DNA of 64,000 bases from Thalassia testudinum. Its lineage: Eukaryota > Streptophyta > Magnoliopsida > Alismatales > Hydrocharitaceae. The notes beneath the pieces were generated by a model. It saw only the letters and a program-made list of their open reading frames with translations, was not told the origin of the DNA and made no database searches. Position 1 is the first letter of the stretch; every line of letters starts with the position of its first letter. The stretch is taken from the NCBI GenBank assembly GCA_037157565.1, contig JAZHRO010000019.1, forward strand, positions 60,014,501 to 60,078,500, written 5' to 3'. Shown in pieces: positions 20,461 to 34,151 of this stretch. A program made the translations under genes and the position numbers.

Positions 20461-22719
20461 TCATTTGTAGAGCATCATGAGTTAGGTAGGGTTGAGTTTG
20501 AGGTAACCAAATGAGATGTTTGACTATGCTCACCATGTAAAAGAGATTCCTTCGTTATTTATAAATATGCCATTGAACATGACCTTAGAGTTCTTCTGAA
20601 ACCTTTTATAGTTTATTTTCTTTCTTTTTACTAGCTAGCACCCTCCCAATTAAACTCAAATTGTTGGCCAATTTTGAATACTTTTATGGTTATTTGTTTC
20701 CACTTAAACATTCGACATCGACTCAACCTTTTCCAACTTTTTGGGTTGATGCAGTTGAAGGTGAAGAAAGAAAAAGCCTCATTTTGGCACTTACAATTTC
20801 TATAGCCGGAAGATGGGGGTATAGACTTACAAATCTACCCGATTACAAACCCCTATTCATTACAAACATACTAGATAAACACCTTTTATCAACTTATCAT
20901 ACCCCAATCCTAACCCGGGCTTACTTAAACCTCCAACCAAACGTAACCTAATGTGGTAAGACCTTTGTAGGGTAAATTTAGATTTATTTCCCCCTTCAGC
21001 TTAATAAAAATAAAATAAAATAAAACCTTCATCAAATGTACCTAAACAAGCCTTCTAACAAAGAAGAAAAATCTTGTCCAACTCTTGTGACCATACACAA
21101 TGTTTTCTCGAAAATTTAATTTCTTCTATGATTCCTCCATCTACAGCAATCAGCATATCCTGTAGCACATACGAGGGTTTGATTGGGGGATATGGGAGAG
21201 GATCAATTGCTGTAATTTATATGCTTGAAGTCATTTTTTGTAAGGCAAAATAGCACTGAAATCTATGTAAATTTGGTGTATATTGAAATTGAAAAGCTAA
21301 GTAGTGATATATTTCGTCTCTGATACGCAGACATTCCCTTTCATGCATGAGGTGCAAGTACCTCTTCAATGGCATAATGACTAAATCAAAAGTGTTGAGA
21401 CTGCGTTGGTGAGAGAGGTGACTGCTAACTAGATTCAAGATCGAAGAAAATTCTCACAAAAGTAATGTTATCTGAATCGTACTTTAGACTTGCAAATGAA
21501 GAGATTATAAAAAGTGGTGTAAAGTTGTGGACAGTGATATTCAGTTCGAGAAACTACAAGTATGTGATTCAATAAAAAAGAGAATCCATTGGATAACAAC
21601 AAAATTACTTTTAAAAAAGCACAACATAAACCATGTTTTGACATCTTGTTGAAATCAACCTGCATGTAGTGGAGGGGGACGGTGGCGGTGGTGATGGTGT
21701 GCAGCTGGGAGGATAGAGCAGGGGTAGGGTAGTGGTGGTGGAGGTGAGGAGGAAAGGAGGTGTAGGGTGAAGAAGGAAGGTGGAGTGAGTTGAACGAATA
21801 AGAAATGAAAGGTAGGAAATAGAAAGAAAATAAATTTTAAAGGTATAAAAATAAATTTGCATTACTTTTACATGTAACACTATTAAAGTTAACACCTTAA
21901 TGATGCTAACTAATGGAGTGACAATTATGAAAATGATATAACTCTTCCAATGTCATTTGAAGTAATATTGAAAAGTAGATGATAATAAAGTAAATTTTAA
22001 ATATTTCAAATGCATTTATGTAAAATTTTCTTTAATATCTTTTAAAAAAATTTGAAAGTAGGAAAATATAATTTTATTAACTTTTAGTTAACAATGCGAA
22101 CTTATGGAGTGATAATTATGAAAATGACATCATTTTTTTTTTGATGATATTTAAAGTAAAATTAAAAAGCGGATGGTAAGAAAGAAATTTTCAAAAATTT
22201 GAGTAACATCTATATAATAAATTCTATTTATTATTATGCTTGAGCTAATTATTTAATTAATTAGTTATGTTGCTTTTATATTTAAGCTTTGAGTACTTCT
22301 GACTTGCTTGTCTACCTTTGTTGTATAAAAAGAAGGGTCATTTTTTCCAGAAAATAGAGATTGCAGCGAAGAGTCCATGCATAAGGTTAGTCCATATTAG
22401 ACTGAGGCAGTGGTGTATTTGGGTCCCACATTTTACGGAGAACAAGAGTACAGGTTAAAGTGTAGAGGAGGCAAAAAGAAGCCAATTGAAGACCAACTAA
22501 GCCAATCTCACTAAAGAGAAGGTGTCACGATCCTTGGAAATAGAAAGGAGAGATTCAAGCAGCCTACAGTCACATTTTCCTTAATAATGCATTTGGAGGT
22601 TAGACCTCCTTCAAAGAAGTATAGCCGTTTTCGTGGAGTACAATAAAGAAAACTTTGACTCACTTGCGAACTATCATTCTTTGTGTCTTCTTTCCCTTGA
22701 AGCTCTCCATTTTAAGAAT
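20461..22719. other. Intergenic, nothing recognised
   Basis: Short open frames here (for example 20661-20951 plus strand) show no domain. Two stretches near 21890-22210 share 'gtgA.aattatgaaaatga' phrases, hinting at a decayed repeat. No gene is supported. Confidence 0.4.
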
Positions 22720-23038
22720 GTGTTTGGTTGGAGGGATTCAAGAGGAACTAGATGGAATAGGAGGCAAGGTAATGTTAAGAGGTCATTTGTGTTGATAGGA
22801 AGGAAAAGAGAGGGAGGAAATGGGAGGAATTAAGTGTGCTAAAAATAGAAAACCTTCATTTTAGTTTCATTTTACAATAGAGGGATTGGGTGGGAAAAGA
22901 AGGGACGTTGTACTTTGAATGTCTCTTTTATCCCTTGTTAAAGCAAACAACATATTGCTGACGGAATTTGAGGATTACACTAGAAAATTAATATAAGCCA
23001 TTTCCCCCTCCTTTTTACACACTTGTATATCCAAACAC
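22720..23038. repeat. Possible MITE with GTGTTTGG ends
   Basis: GTGTTTGGTTGGAGGGATT at the left is a frequent plant MITE terminus, and CCAAACAC closes the right side about 320 bp later. The inverted match is short and no target duplication is convincing. Confidence 0.3.
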
Positions 23039-23680
23039 ACAATGTCAACCTAGCTTTTCTTCCCTATCATCCAAACAGCAGTAAAATTATCTCTTCCGTC
23101 CTCTTTTCTTTCCATTCCTTTCCCTCTTCTTCACCCTCCACTCCCTTCAAAATGCACCCATCAAAACATGAGCTAATGTTGGCTGATACTCTATCAGACA
23201 AGTTTATCATCCAAGTAGTAGACCCATGTATTGCAATTGCTAATTTCTAGCTATGACTCGTTTTCTCTTTAATCAACCTAGGTACAACTTTATTACTGTG
23301 TGTGCTTTCAAAGTTAGCAAGGACACCTGCTTATCTAGTTTGATTTGTAAGAGCCAAGCTGATATTTTGACAAAAGACAAATTTTAAACACGCATCTACT
23401 TAAACACGACGACATGGTTAGCACGGGACAATACCACCTCAACAGATGCATTCACAGCCACAATATCTTCTTTTCCTATTCTGATGGCCATATATCAACT
23501 ATAATCAAAATTTTTTCTTTTAAAATCATGATACAAAAAGAGGAGGAAAAAAGTTGCTTGAATTAAATAGTAAATTGTCATCTGTAACAAAACTTTTATA
23601 ACCAGATAACATCAGATATTGACGAGCAAAACTGCTAACCTGACATCATGATCTTCCCAGCAAACGCCTAAGTGATTTCC

Positions 23681-26600
23681 TTACACTAGCAAGACTGCAT
23701 TAATACAACCATCATTCTCCGGGTTATTAGTAACTTGGGCATATTTCCCTGCACAGACAAACCAACTAAATAAGACAAAAGCTACACCAAGGGATATGCA
23801 AACTGATCTTGAACTCAGGAAGGAAGCCAACTTACCCCAGACAACTTTGCCTGCTGGAGTTACCAAACCTAATTCACTAACATTAACCTGCATGCATTCC
23901 AAGGAGAAAAGGTTAGGAGTTCCGAAATCATCGTAGAATACAATCACAGAATGATAGAAGGGAAACTAGTTCACTTACCTCAATGATGGTTCCTTTAGTG
24001 ATAACACCTAGAGAGGTGTACATGGAGCCATTTGGATTTTTCTTAACACCAATTATCTCAAGATTAAAAGTGCATTTCAGCTCAGGGTGTGTAACATGAG
24101 CCTTGGTGAATCGCAAACCCATGGGCCGGATGAAGCGCTCATACTTCGGAGGCTTTCGTGTGAAGCCAGGTCCCACAAATGTGGCTTTGGTGACCATGCG
24201 CTTCCATTGCTTGGCTGAACAGAGGAACAAAACACGATTGCAGAAGTGTCAATTTCTATGTATAAAATCATGCCACCATCTTGATGGCTTCAATTACATG
24301 ATAAAGAAATGTTTACTGTTTTATTCATACCTAAAAATGTGCATAGTTTTTCACAAGAATTGTACATGAAGCAGACTCTAAATTTCCTTTAAAACTTGCA
24401 TGGTCAACAGGTACTTTTATTATATGATATGAAATCATCTTCAACCCAAATCAAGCCAACTTTCTCGATGAACCCATGGGTTGAGTTGGTTGGCTTAGGA
24501 GTTTCAATGTGTTGGGTTAGTTTGTATTATGATTAACCCATAAAATAAAAAAGGAAAACAAAAGAAAAAAAGTACTAGTAGAGTTAGATTTGAATGGCAA
24601 CTTAATCCAACAAAACCTACAATCTGTAGATATTTTTGCTTGAGATGTTTAAACCTATGTTAAAATTCTTAATCACATTAACCCAATCACCTTGCCTCAT
24701 TCCAACAACCCCCAACAATCCATCACAATATCACATCACCATATCCTTTCCCACCCTAAAATGTGATATTCTTTTTTTTGGAAAAGAATGTCATATTCAC
24801 AAAACACTAATTTATTCAATTATGATCTCACATTCGTTTTTTTTAAGAAAGAAAAGGAAGATTACCATCACTCAGCAACCATCTAGGGGATTTCATTAAA
24901 AAATAAATAGAACAGACTTACAAGGCATTAAGTCACAACTCAGCATGCTACTCAGCTTCTACAGCATTCTCAACCCATGCACATTCCCCCCCGGAAGATA
25001 GTAGAATTCTGCGGCAACCAAATAGCGCATAGCACAGTGTATCAGCATAAACCAAGGACCGAAAACAAGACCACCAAGAACAGAGAATGCACAATCTCCA
25101 AACCTCCACAAACAAACCGTGGAAAATAGATTCCTCTGCATCATCATAGAAAGCAGGCTTAACATCTTGGTCACCAGCCCAAGAAGATCTAAGTTCTTTA
25201 GTAACCAACTTCTCTCTACGAAAGATCCACAAAAAAAAATTAATCATCAATGACTAATTTCCAAACAAGCGAACAATCCTCCAAAACCAACAAAGATGGT
25301 CCAATCTCCAAGGTCAATCTTTTATACACCTTGCTCACCGAGAAGCTACCATAGGACCAAGAAAAACCATCCATAACACCCTCCCCAAGAGATAATCCAT
25401 GTAAGAGGTCCAGCAAATCCTGTAACTCCTCCAAGATAGCCTTAAACAGAGTCAGTTGAAAACCAGAAGACCAAGAAGAGGAAGCGACATCCCACACCTT
25501 AGAGACGAATGCGTCCTTCTGGAAAGACAAGCCAAAAAGGTTAGGAAACAAAGCCGAAAAAAGCCCACTACCCATCCAGTCATCTCTCCAAAAATAGAAA
25601 GAATTGCCACACCCAAGCTTCGGCCCAAAGCACCTAGCCTCCACCCATGTATGAAAGGTAGGCTCAATTGCACTCCAGAATGCAAAAGGTTGCACAACAA
25701 GAGATCTCCTACAAATAACATCAACAGAGGAACCATAGGAATCCCTCAAAAGCCTATCAACCAACCATACAGCACCAGTTAAGAACCTAACAAGCCACTT
25801 CATGAGCAGGGAAATATTAAAATAATCAAGCCACCTAATTCTCAAACCTCCTTTACGCTTGGGTTTATAGATCTCCCTCCTAGGGATCAACTGCAAGAAA
25901 TGTCCCTCGTGGTCCGCCTCCTTCCAAACGAATCTTTTCTGAGCTAGATCAAGCCTCCTAAGAACCTTCTTGGGCAACTTAGACAAAAAAAGATAAAACA
26001 CCGACACCGCTGTTAGAACTGCTTTAATCAACACCACTCCCCCCCTCTAATAGAAGCTTCCCATGCCACCCATTCAACCTCCTAGCCAGCCTCTCCTCAA
26101 CAAACCTCTAATCAACCGCCACCAAATGCCTCCCTTTCAATGGGCGACCTAGATAAATAATAGGAAGCTGAACAATAGGCATACCCAAAGTAGTAGAGAT
26201 GGCCTCCTCCTCAGCCTCCAAGTGAAAAGGGATAACCATAGACTTATTGTTAATTAGAAGTCCCAACATCTCCCCAAAAAGATTGACCAACTGCACCACA
26301 TGCTTTGCTGGATGGGCCCAACCTTGAATGAAGATCATGTCATCAACATACTATAAAATCAGAGTAAGTAAAGACCATCAGATTTGAAGGTAAAGCTAGA
26401 ATAAAGTCCTCCCTCACAAGCTCTGAAAATCAAAAAAGCAAGTGTATCCACTGCCAAAATAAAAAGCAACGGTGCGAGCAGACAACCCTACCTAACACCT
26501 CTTGTAGCTGCATCCACATCCTCAAAGGCCTACCATTAACCAGAATAGAAAAGGACGTCATCGTGATGCATCACTTCATGATCCTAACCCAAGCCTTTGG

Positions 26601-29600
26601 GAAACCTCTCATCAGAATTTCCCACATATACAACTAAGCCACAGAATCATAAACTTTGGAAAACTCCACCTTCCACAAAAAAGCCTTAGTCTATGACCTA
26701 CTCCAAGATGCCACCATTTCCTCAGCCAATACATAGGAGTCACAAAGGACCCTACTAGGAATGAAAGCAGACTGGACTAGAGAAATCAACCATGGCAACA
26801 CCTTACAAAGCCTATTAGCTAAGACCTTAGCCACAATCATATAAATAGCATTCAAGAGGACAATAAGTCTATAGTCATCAATAATTTCTATAACTAATTT
26901 CTTGGGACCATGATTAACGTGCATGAACTTCGGAATCATGGCCAAAACATCTCCCCCCACAAGATCCTAAAACTCCTTATTGAGCAAAACCTAGAGTCCA
27001 AGTCTCAGAGACCCCTCTGCCTTAAGACCATGAAGAGAAGCCAAAACCTCCTCTCCAGAGATGTCTCGAACCAAATCGGCCCCCATCTAGTCATCCAACC
27101 TCCCCAAATTTGAAGACCCCAACCTCCACCTCCCTCCTGATCTCCTCCTGGTAAAGGCTTGAAAATGTCTACTAACGGCATCATTAGTTTGTTGCCACTA
27201 CCGGAGAGGACCAAATCACCAAGCCGAATGAAAGAAATCATATTGGCCCTTCTCCTTGCACTAGCAGAGATGAGAAAATTTTGTGTTGGAATTCCTCTCC
27301 TGAAACCACAACTATATGAACTTCTACCTCCAATCCATTTCTTACTTTCTATCCTCCAAAGCAATCTATTTGAATCGCAACCCACTCCCATTGCTCATCC
27401 TGCCCCAACCTACCCAAATCCCCCCTCCTATCCAGCTGCACCAGCTTCTCCAAAGCCACCTTCCACACCTCCTTACACCTACCCACCTCCCTCTTAAAAT
27501 CAATCAAAGAAAGCCTAACAGCCTTGATTTGCTCCACAAAAGTGAGTATGGCAAAGGAAGACATAGGGACCTACAACCACCTTTAGATATCCTAATCCCC
27601 ACACACAACTTCGCTAAAGCAAAACTTGCACAAATACTCTCCACCACCTCCCAACTTCGCAGCCGTAAAGGAATCCCAACAATTGCAAACTCCATAGGTG
27701 GCCTCTTCGAGGGGCGTTCTTCAATTGCACCATCATAAAACATAGGTCTCCAACAAACAACACCAGAACCAACCTTCATCTCCAAGAATCACAAACACTC
27801 AACATCCACACCTTCCAAACAAAAAAGAAAAGAAAACGAGTAGGCAAAAGGAAGGACAACTTCCACACAAAAGAGCCCAAATGAAAGCTCTCGAGATGCT
27901 CCCTAGTAGACCCATTAAAGAAGCACCCCCTTGCACCAAGACGCCAACAAGAGACCCTCGCACAGTCTCCTCAAACTGCACACCCCCACTAGTAGACTCA
28001 ACCTCCACCTCCAATGCTGGTGGTGCAGGAGGTGGGGGAAGCACAGAGCGAGGAGGAAGAAACCTCTCCTTCAATCAAGCCTACCTTCGGTGACTAAAAC
28101 CCCTATGGATGGCGCAAATGACAGGATCCCAACACTCTGTAGCAACGTGCCTATGCTCACAGCACGTGTAGCACACCACCAACCCACAACGGTCGTGCAT
28201 CCTCACACCTACATGCCTCTCCATCCACCCACCTAGTTTCCCATGATCTCACATTCTTACATCACATTTTGTCTAACATATAAGCTATGCAATCGGACGA
28301 CATTAAGAATATTAGAGGCAAATTTAGCATTTACTTGTTTCATTGCATCATTTTTTTTCTTTATTTTCAAAAGAGGTATTTGCTATAATTTGTGTAGGTG
28401 TATTCATGAGGTTAAAACTTTTTTATGCTTAACAGAATATATATATATATATTTATATATATATAAGAAAAAAAATCGACACATCTTAGGTAGCCAACAA
28501 CAAATGTGGCCCAAGCCAAATGACATGGTTGGACTACAAAACTCCTAACCTTGTAATGTTGAGTTGGTTCTAGATTAGGCCCCAAACAAATCCAACCCGA
28601 TAGGTCAAACACATTTTAGATGCTTAGCAAGTAAAGCGAGGAGTGTGATAGAGACCTTGGAGACATTTGATGGGGGGGGGAAGAGGGAGGGAGGGAGCGG
28701 GAAGAGAGCCAATAAAGGATGATATTACAACAAAGATTTAAGTTTATTGTTGTTAATCATGTTTCAAAGAATAGACAATAACTTTTTGTTTCTTACTAAA
28801 TGAGAGAAGTAGCAACAATATGCCAACTGCTTTTGTCCAACCAACTCTACTTATGTAGCAAAAGTCTCTTTTTTCCCCTTTTGAGAAGGAAAGGATGGTT
28901 GCTCAATGTCTGTAGTCATCTGATGTTATAAATAACCATAGTGGCAATTACAGAATCAACAAATTAAGACCCCTCCATTGAGCAAAAGAGCAGTTTTCCA
29001 ACATAAAATCTCAAACCTCAGAAATAGACAACATCCGCTCACAAGTTGAAGGGTTTGGATGGGATTTGTGCACCCCTCTAAGGCAACTTCTGCTAAAAGC
29101 CTAAAAATCCTTGACATTTTTTTTTGAAAAACAAAAGGACAGCTTCCACTTCCAAACCAAAAGAAATTACAAGTATTGCGTTCTGAAATCTGAAAGCCTC
29201 TTAGCTTTCTTTACAACATTTTCAAACTCAAGCCCTTTCTCCCCGAAAAATCATCACATTACATTGCAACCACAGAGACCACAGCACTGCCGCCACCACC
29301 ACAGACCAAGGCTGATAATTCATCTGGATATTGTTCCTGAAAGAAGCCCAAGACTCGTCCATGGAAGATACATTAACAACTGCAGCCCCAAAATTGCCCA
29401 TACATGCTTGGAGAAATTGCAAGACCAAAACAGGTGTAGGGTGTCTTCTTCACCATGGCAACAAAGACTGCAGACCATATCTGCATCCTCCACCCATCGA
29501 CTCCTGTGCACCTTAGCGACCATCTGACCCTTCCAAGGCAACCACAAAAAAACCTCAACTTTCTGGGGCACCTCATTGTTACCAGGATTTCCATCAACTC

Positions 29601-32600
29601 CTCGCAGAATGTCATAGTCCTTCACAAAGAAAGGCCCTTCATTCCAATCCAAACAATCAGGTGACCCTGAAGAAGGCTGAAAATCATGCACCAAGGGCAA
29701 CAGCAGCTCAAGTACTGAAAACCGAGCATCCGAGAAAATCCTTCACAATCTTGAAGACAAATTTTAAAGCTCTTCTAAAGATCACGGACAAAGGTCATTC
29801 CGTGGCAACAGATTACAAACATTTGGGTTGGAGGAGATATCTCATGTGGAAGCTGGAACTTTTTTCAAAGTCCATAGTTCACGTTTCCCAAAGGTACTTC
29901 TGGTCTTGCCTTAATAGAGGGATTTCCTGCCACCTTGGATTGGAAGGATGGGAGCTGTGCCACTACTACTTCCTTTACAATCCTTCTAAATGGGTTCAGG
30001 GGTGCAAGAGGGAGGTAGATCCAGTTATGTAGCACCTATGTTCTTTGTGATTACTGTGGACATCACACAAAGAAGCACCATTCCAAAGTTATGTCTAGTC
30101 ATGCTTTTAGAGAGGGATTTCCAGCCGCCTTGATTGAAGGGATGATGAGTTGTTTTCTTTTTTGATGGAATGAATGCTGAGTTGTGCCATGACTAATTCC
30201 ATATTTTACATTGTTCAAGCCTTTCAGGTTTCTGGAAGAGGTAGGTGGATCAAGTCATTGTAGCATCCATGTTCTTTGTGATTCTCTGGATTTTACTCCA
30301 AGGTGCACCAAAAGTGTTTGTGAAGCATGATGATTGAAGGTTTTACCTCACACCGAGATGCACCATTCTAAGCTCTCAAGGTATGTCACGCCATGCCTAG
30401 AAGAGAAGTTTCATGTCGACTTGGATTGAATTGGATGATACATTGTGTTATGCCAACAACATTTTCAGTACTTTTGTAGCATCCTTGCTCTTTGTGATTG
30501 CTGCAGACTGTCACTCCACTGTGCACCAAAAGTTTTTTTCCAAAGCACGATGTCTAGCAGGTTTTACTGTAAATTTGATTTAAAAAAATCTGAATACAGC
30601 CTCACAATATCCCTACAATTCTTAGAATATAATTGAAGTCTGTAACATTCTCATCATGGGGGATGCAAAGGAAGGGTCCTGCAGTTAACAACTATTGATA
30701 AATCTAAATGAAACTTTAGGAGTGACAATAAAGCAAGCATGCACAAGCCTGCAATAGGGTACGCCAAGGCAAAATTTTTGAGGAAAAAAACAGCCCAGCA
30801 AGGAGAAGAGACCAGGGTCCAGGAGTTTAGGTAGAAATAGGAAAGCCCTCAAAAGGAAAGTTTGCTTTTTCAAAATCTCAAATGTGCACCAGCAGGGCAA
30901 GATCAGACTTGTCATTTTTAGATCACAACCTATATAGTGCAACTAAGGAAGATAATTGTACACCTCTTCCATATGTAGAATTCAGGATAAAAAATCTGCC
31001 AATGAGAAAGGACATTTGATTGCCAAGTGAACTCCGCAGGTTATGTAATCCATAAGGGTCTAGCTTAATTGAAGTTTTTTTTGAAAGGTAATCTTGGTTA
31101 TTGAAGTTATGGGAATATTGGAGGGCATCAGTCAAGCATGCCTGGGGAGTTTTTGAAACATTTGTCGAGTACCAACAATCGACATGCTAGAGAATGCCCA
31201 ATTTTTACATATCAACTGAGGAATGGAGAAGATTTTCTCTTTTGCAGATGTGTTTAATGTGCTTGCCACATCTGACAGGTTGCTGAAATCATTCTTTGCA
31301 GATGTTGACAATCAACAAGAAATGGTTGCATGGAAAGGATCTCTTGATCATTCAACAATCACAAAAAAGGCATGTCTTCATTCAGAAAGAGGTAAATGTT
31401 ATTGGTAAGTTACTTATCAATGTTTTCCAACTATTGACTATATTTTTTTTCTATGTTGACTATACAAGTTACAAGTAAGTTACTTCTGGTATCTAGCTGG
31501 GTCATGGTGTTGCACATGTAACAACTTAACTGTTAGTTGTTACACTAAGTTTGTGAAGAAATGCTGATATGCATTCTATGTTTTAGCTCATTTAGCCTTT
31601 TTTCCCCAACATTTTTTGCAGAGTTTAACTTGGGCTGAAGCCCTCACAGATATTACAAAACAACAAGCAATCATGATATCCAGTATCAAGAGCAGCAATG
31701 GATCTCTTTTCTAGCACTATACAAATGTCAACAATCCAATGCACAGAAGTATTATAGCTCCAATAGTACTAGGCACAAATATGATGCAAACGCTTACTTT
31801 TCCGTTTGCCAGATCTAATTACACGGAACATCTCATCCTCTGCAACTGGTCTCACCTGAAAAAATAACGGCAAACCAAGCCCATCATTCTGTGAACAAGA
31901 ACCACCAACTTAGCAAACTTGGTTAAATGTGTACTATGAAAGGGTATATGTGTGTATATGTATTGCAATAGTTACAATCATTGTATATTTTCATTTCATA
32001 GCACTCATATCCCATGAGGATGTTAGGAACATCATTCTAATCACTTGTAAAATCTTTTGTTGGTGATTGATGAAGCAGACAGCTACTGGAGGTCAGTAGC
32101 TGTCCTTTTTCTTTTCACACAATAAAAAAGAAATCTAATAGGTAAGCTTGTGGAAATTGAACAACGAAGCTGATTACTGATTAGTCGGCCAAGTGATCCC
32201 CCGCTTGGCAAACCTGAGTAACTAGCTGATTAATGAATTGCACAGCCAATTAGCCAATCGATTTTTACGTGGACTTTTGTGATGTAATATTGCCTTTAAA
32301 ATATAATATCTACTCATTTTTATTTCTTCAGATTGGATTTTTTTTTTCCTGAAAAGGTGATCACTTCAAAAATTACTTGTGAAGTTCATTAGTTTTACAT
32401 ACAAAAGTGTGCTCTATGATGTTATCACTATATTTATTGATTCTTCTAAAAAAAATCATTATATTTATTAATATGTTCACATTAATTAAATATCCTTAAA
32501 TTTAGATATTAAAAAATACAACACTAATTAACTCCAATTACTGTTCTCAGGCCACATACTCCTTAGTCAATGGCCTTCCAGACTAATATCAAGCACTTAT

Positions 32601-34111
32601 TTCTGCTACCTCCAATAAATAAATTTTTTTGTTTTCTGGGGGTAGAACTAAATGATCCAAGAGACTACCTTTGGCAAGGGTACTTCCCATTTTCCAGCTT
32701 TTTCCTTTCTTTTTTGTTTAATGGTATTGCTGAGAACCTGCATGTATCAAAGAAACAAAGGAAGAGAACAAGAGAAAGTCAATGTATTCCTCACCAATGA
32801 AATCCTTTCACAAATCAGGTCTTGTCCGCCAAGCATGACACGATTGAACAGTTTATGTAACAACCTCTTAATTATAACATCAGAGCTAAGATTCCAAATT
32901 ACCGACCTTTGCTCGAGTTGTCTCATCACGATCTAAAAGATATGCAGGAAGAGCTCCATCATGAACCTTATCATCAACCTTGCGTCGAGTAGAAGATTCC
33001 TCATGCATGAGAAGCCTGTGTAAAGAAAAGAAGATATGTCATTACACAAAGTATAAAAATAAGCAGTTTCTTTCTGTCAAAATAAAACTATTCAAACATT
33101 TATTGCACAATAAAAAAATAATAATATATCAGCAGGAAGTCCCCAGCTAAATTGTAACAGATTGTGGCAAAAAAAATAAAGAATAGACTTAAGTAACTAT
33201 TTTCCATATAGATAGACAGTGCATCAGTAAAACTCACACCAAGTACTGTCTGCATCCATATTTTTCAGTCAGGAATAATTCAAGAATGACAGTGATTTGC
33301 TCGTGCACAGTAATGTTAAAAGTGTAAAGCAAGTTGATGAATTTTGCATGAACTTGAAATCCAAGCTACAATAAACCAAATTATTCCCATTCACTTAGGA
33401 TGACATTTTCAGTACCACGAGAAAAGAGGTGTAACTACTCCTTGTTCCTAAGGCATATCTAGCAGCAATAACAGATGCTAATTCTTAAGTGAAGTGGATT
33501 GAAAAAATTGCATCCATAGGTTGACTCTCAATTCCCCATCCCACGCTTATATTTCGGTTCTCAAATCTAGTGTAGAGTATTTGAAAGTAACTGTCCCCAG
33601 ATGGAGGTCCTATCTAATCCAGTTTCAGGGGAAGACATGATCAACACTGAGCAATTGGCCAGAGCAGATGGAATCCTTAAAGGTTAGTTTACTCGAGGGG
33701 TTAACCCCTGTTTACTTGGAGGGTTAACCCCTTTTTGGTTAACATGGGTTAAGAGCTCTTAACACTGGTTTGTCTAATACCAGTTGCTACTAGTGTTGGG
33801 CAAACCCGTGTTTAAGTCCCACGATTTTGTTGTGCACTGCAGTCTCTGATTCAAATTCTTAACACCACTAACAAAACCACAAGAGTTAACACTTCAACTT
33901 AACACCAATTCAAGTAAACACAAATTGGTATTAACACCACTCTTTAAGTAAACACAATTGAGGATTAACATCAGTTTCACATTTCTTAACACCGCTTCCT
34001 TAACCCTCCAAGTAAACTAGCCCTAAAGCTCATACTTAAGTAACTGCCATAAGAAGAAAAGTGTGAAGATTTGATGATGCGTGGAGGAGCCCTTCTTCTT
34101 CAATGTTGGCA

Positions 34112-34151
<40 letters not shown>

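Noticed and set aside
27159..28236. Pro/His-rich plus-strand frames in NSA2 intron 6
   Set aside because: They are antisense to the LINE, whose minus-strand motifs explain the region.
33681..34023. Possible exon of NSA2 in intron 3
   Set aside because: It is a MITE with inverted ends; the flanking exons already join in frame and give the full family length.
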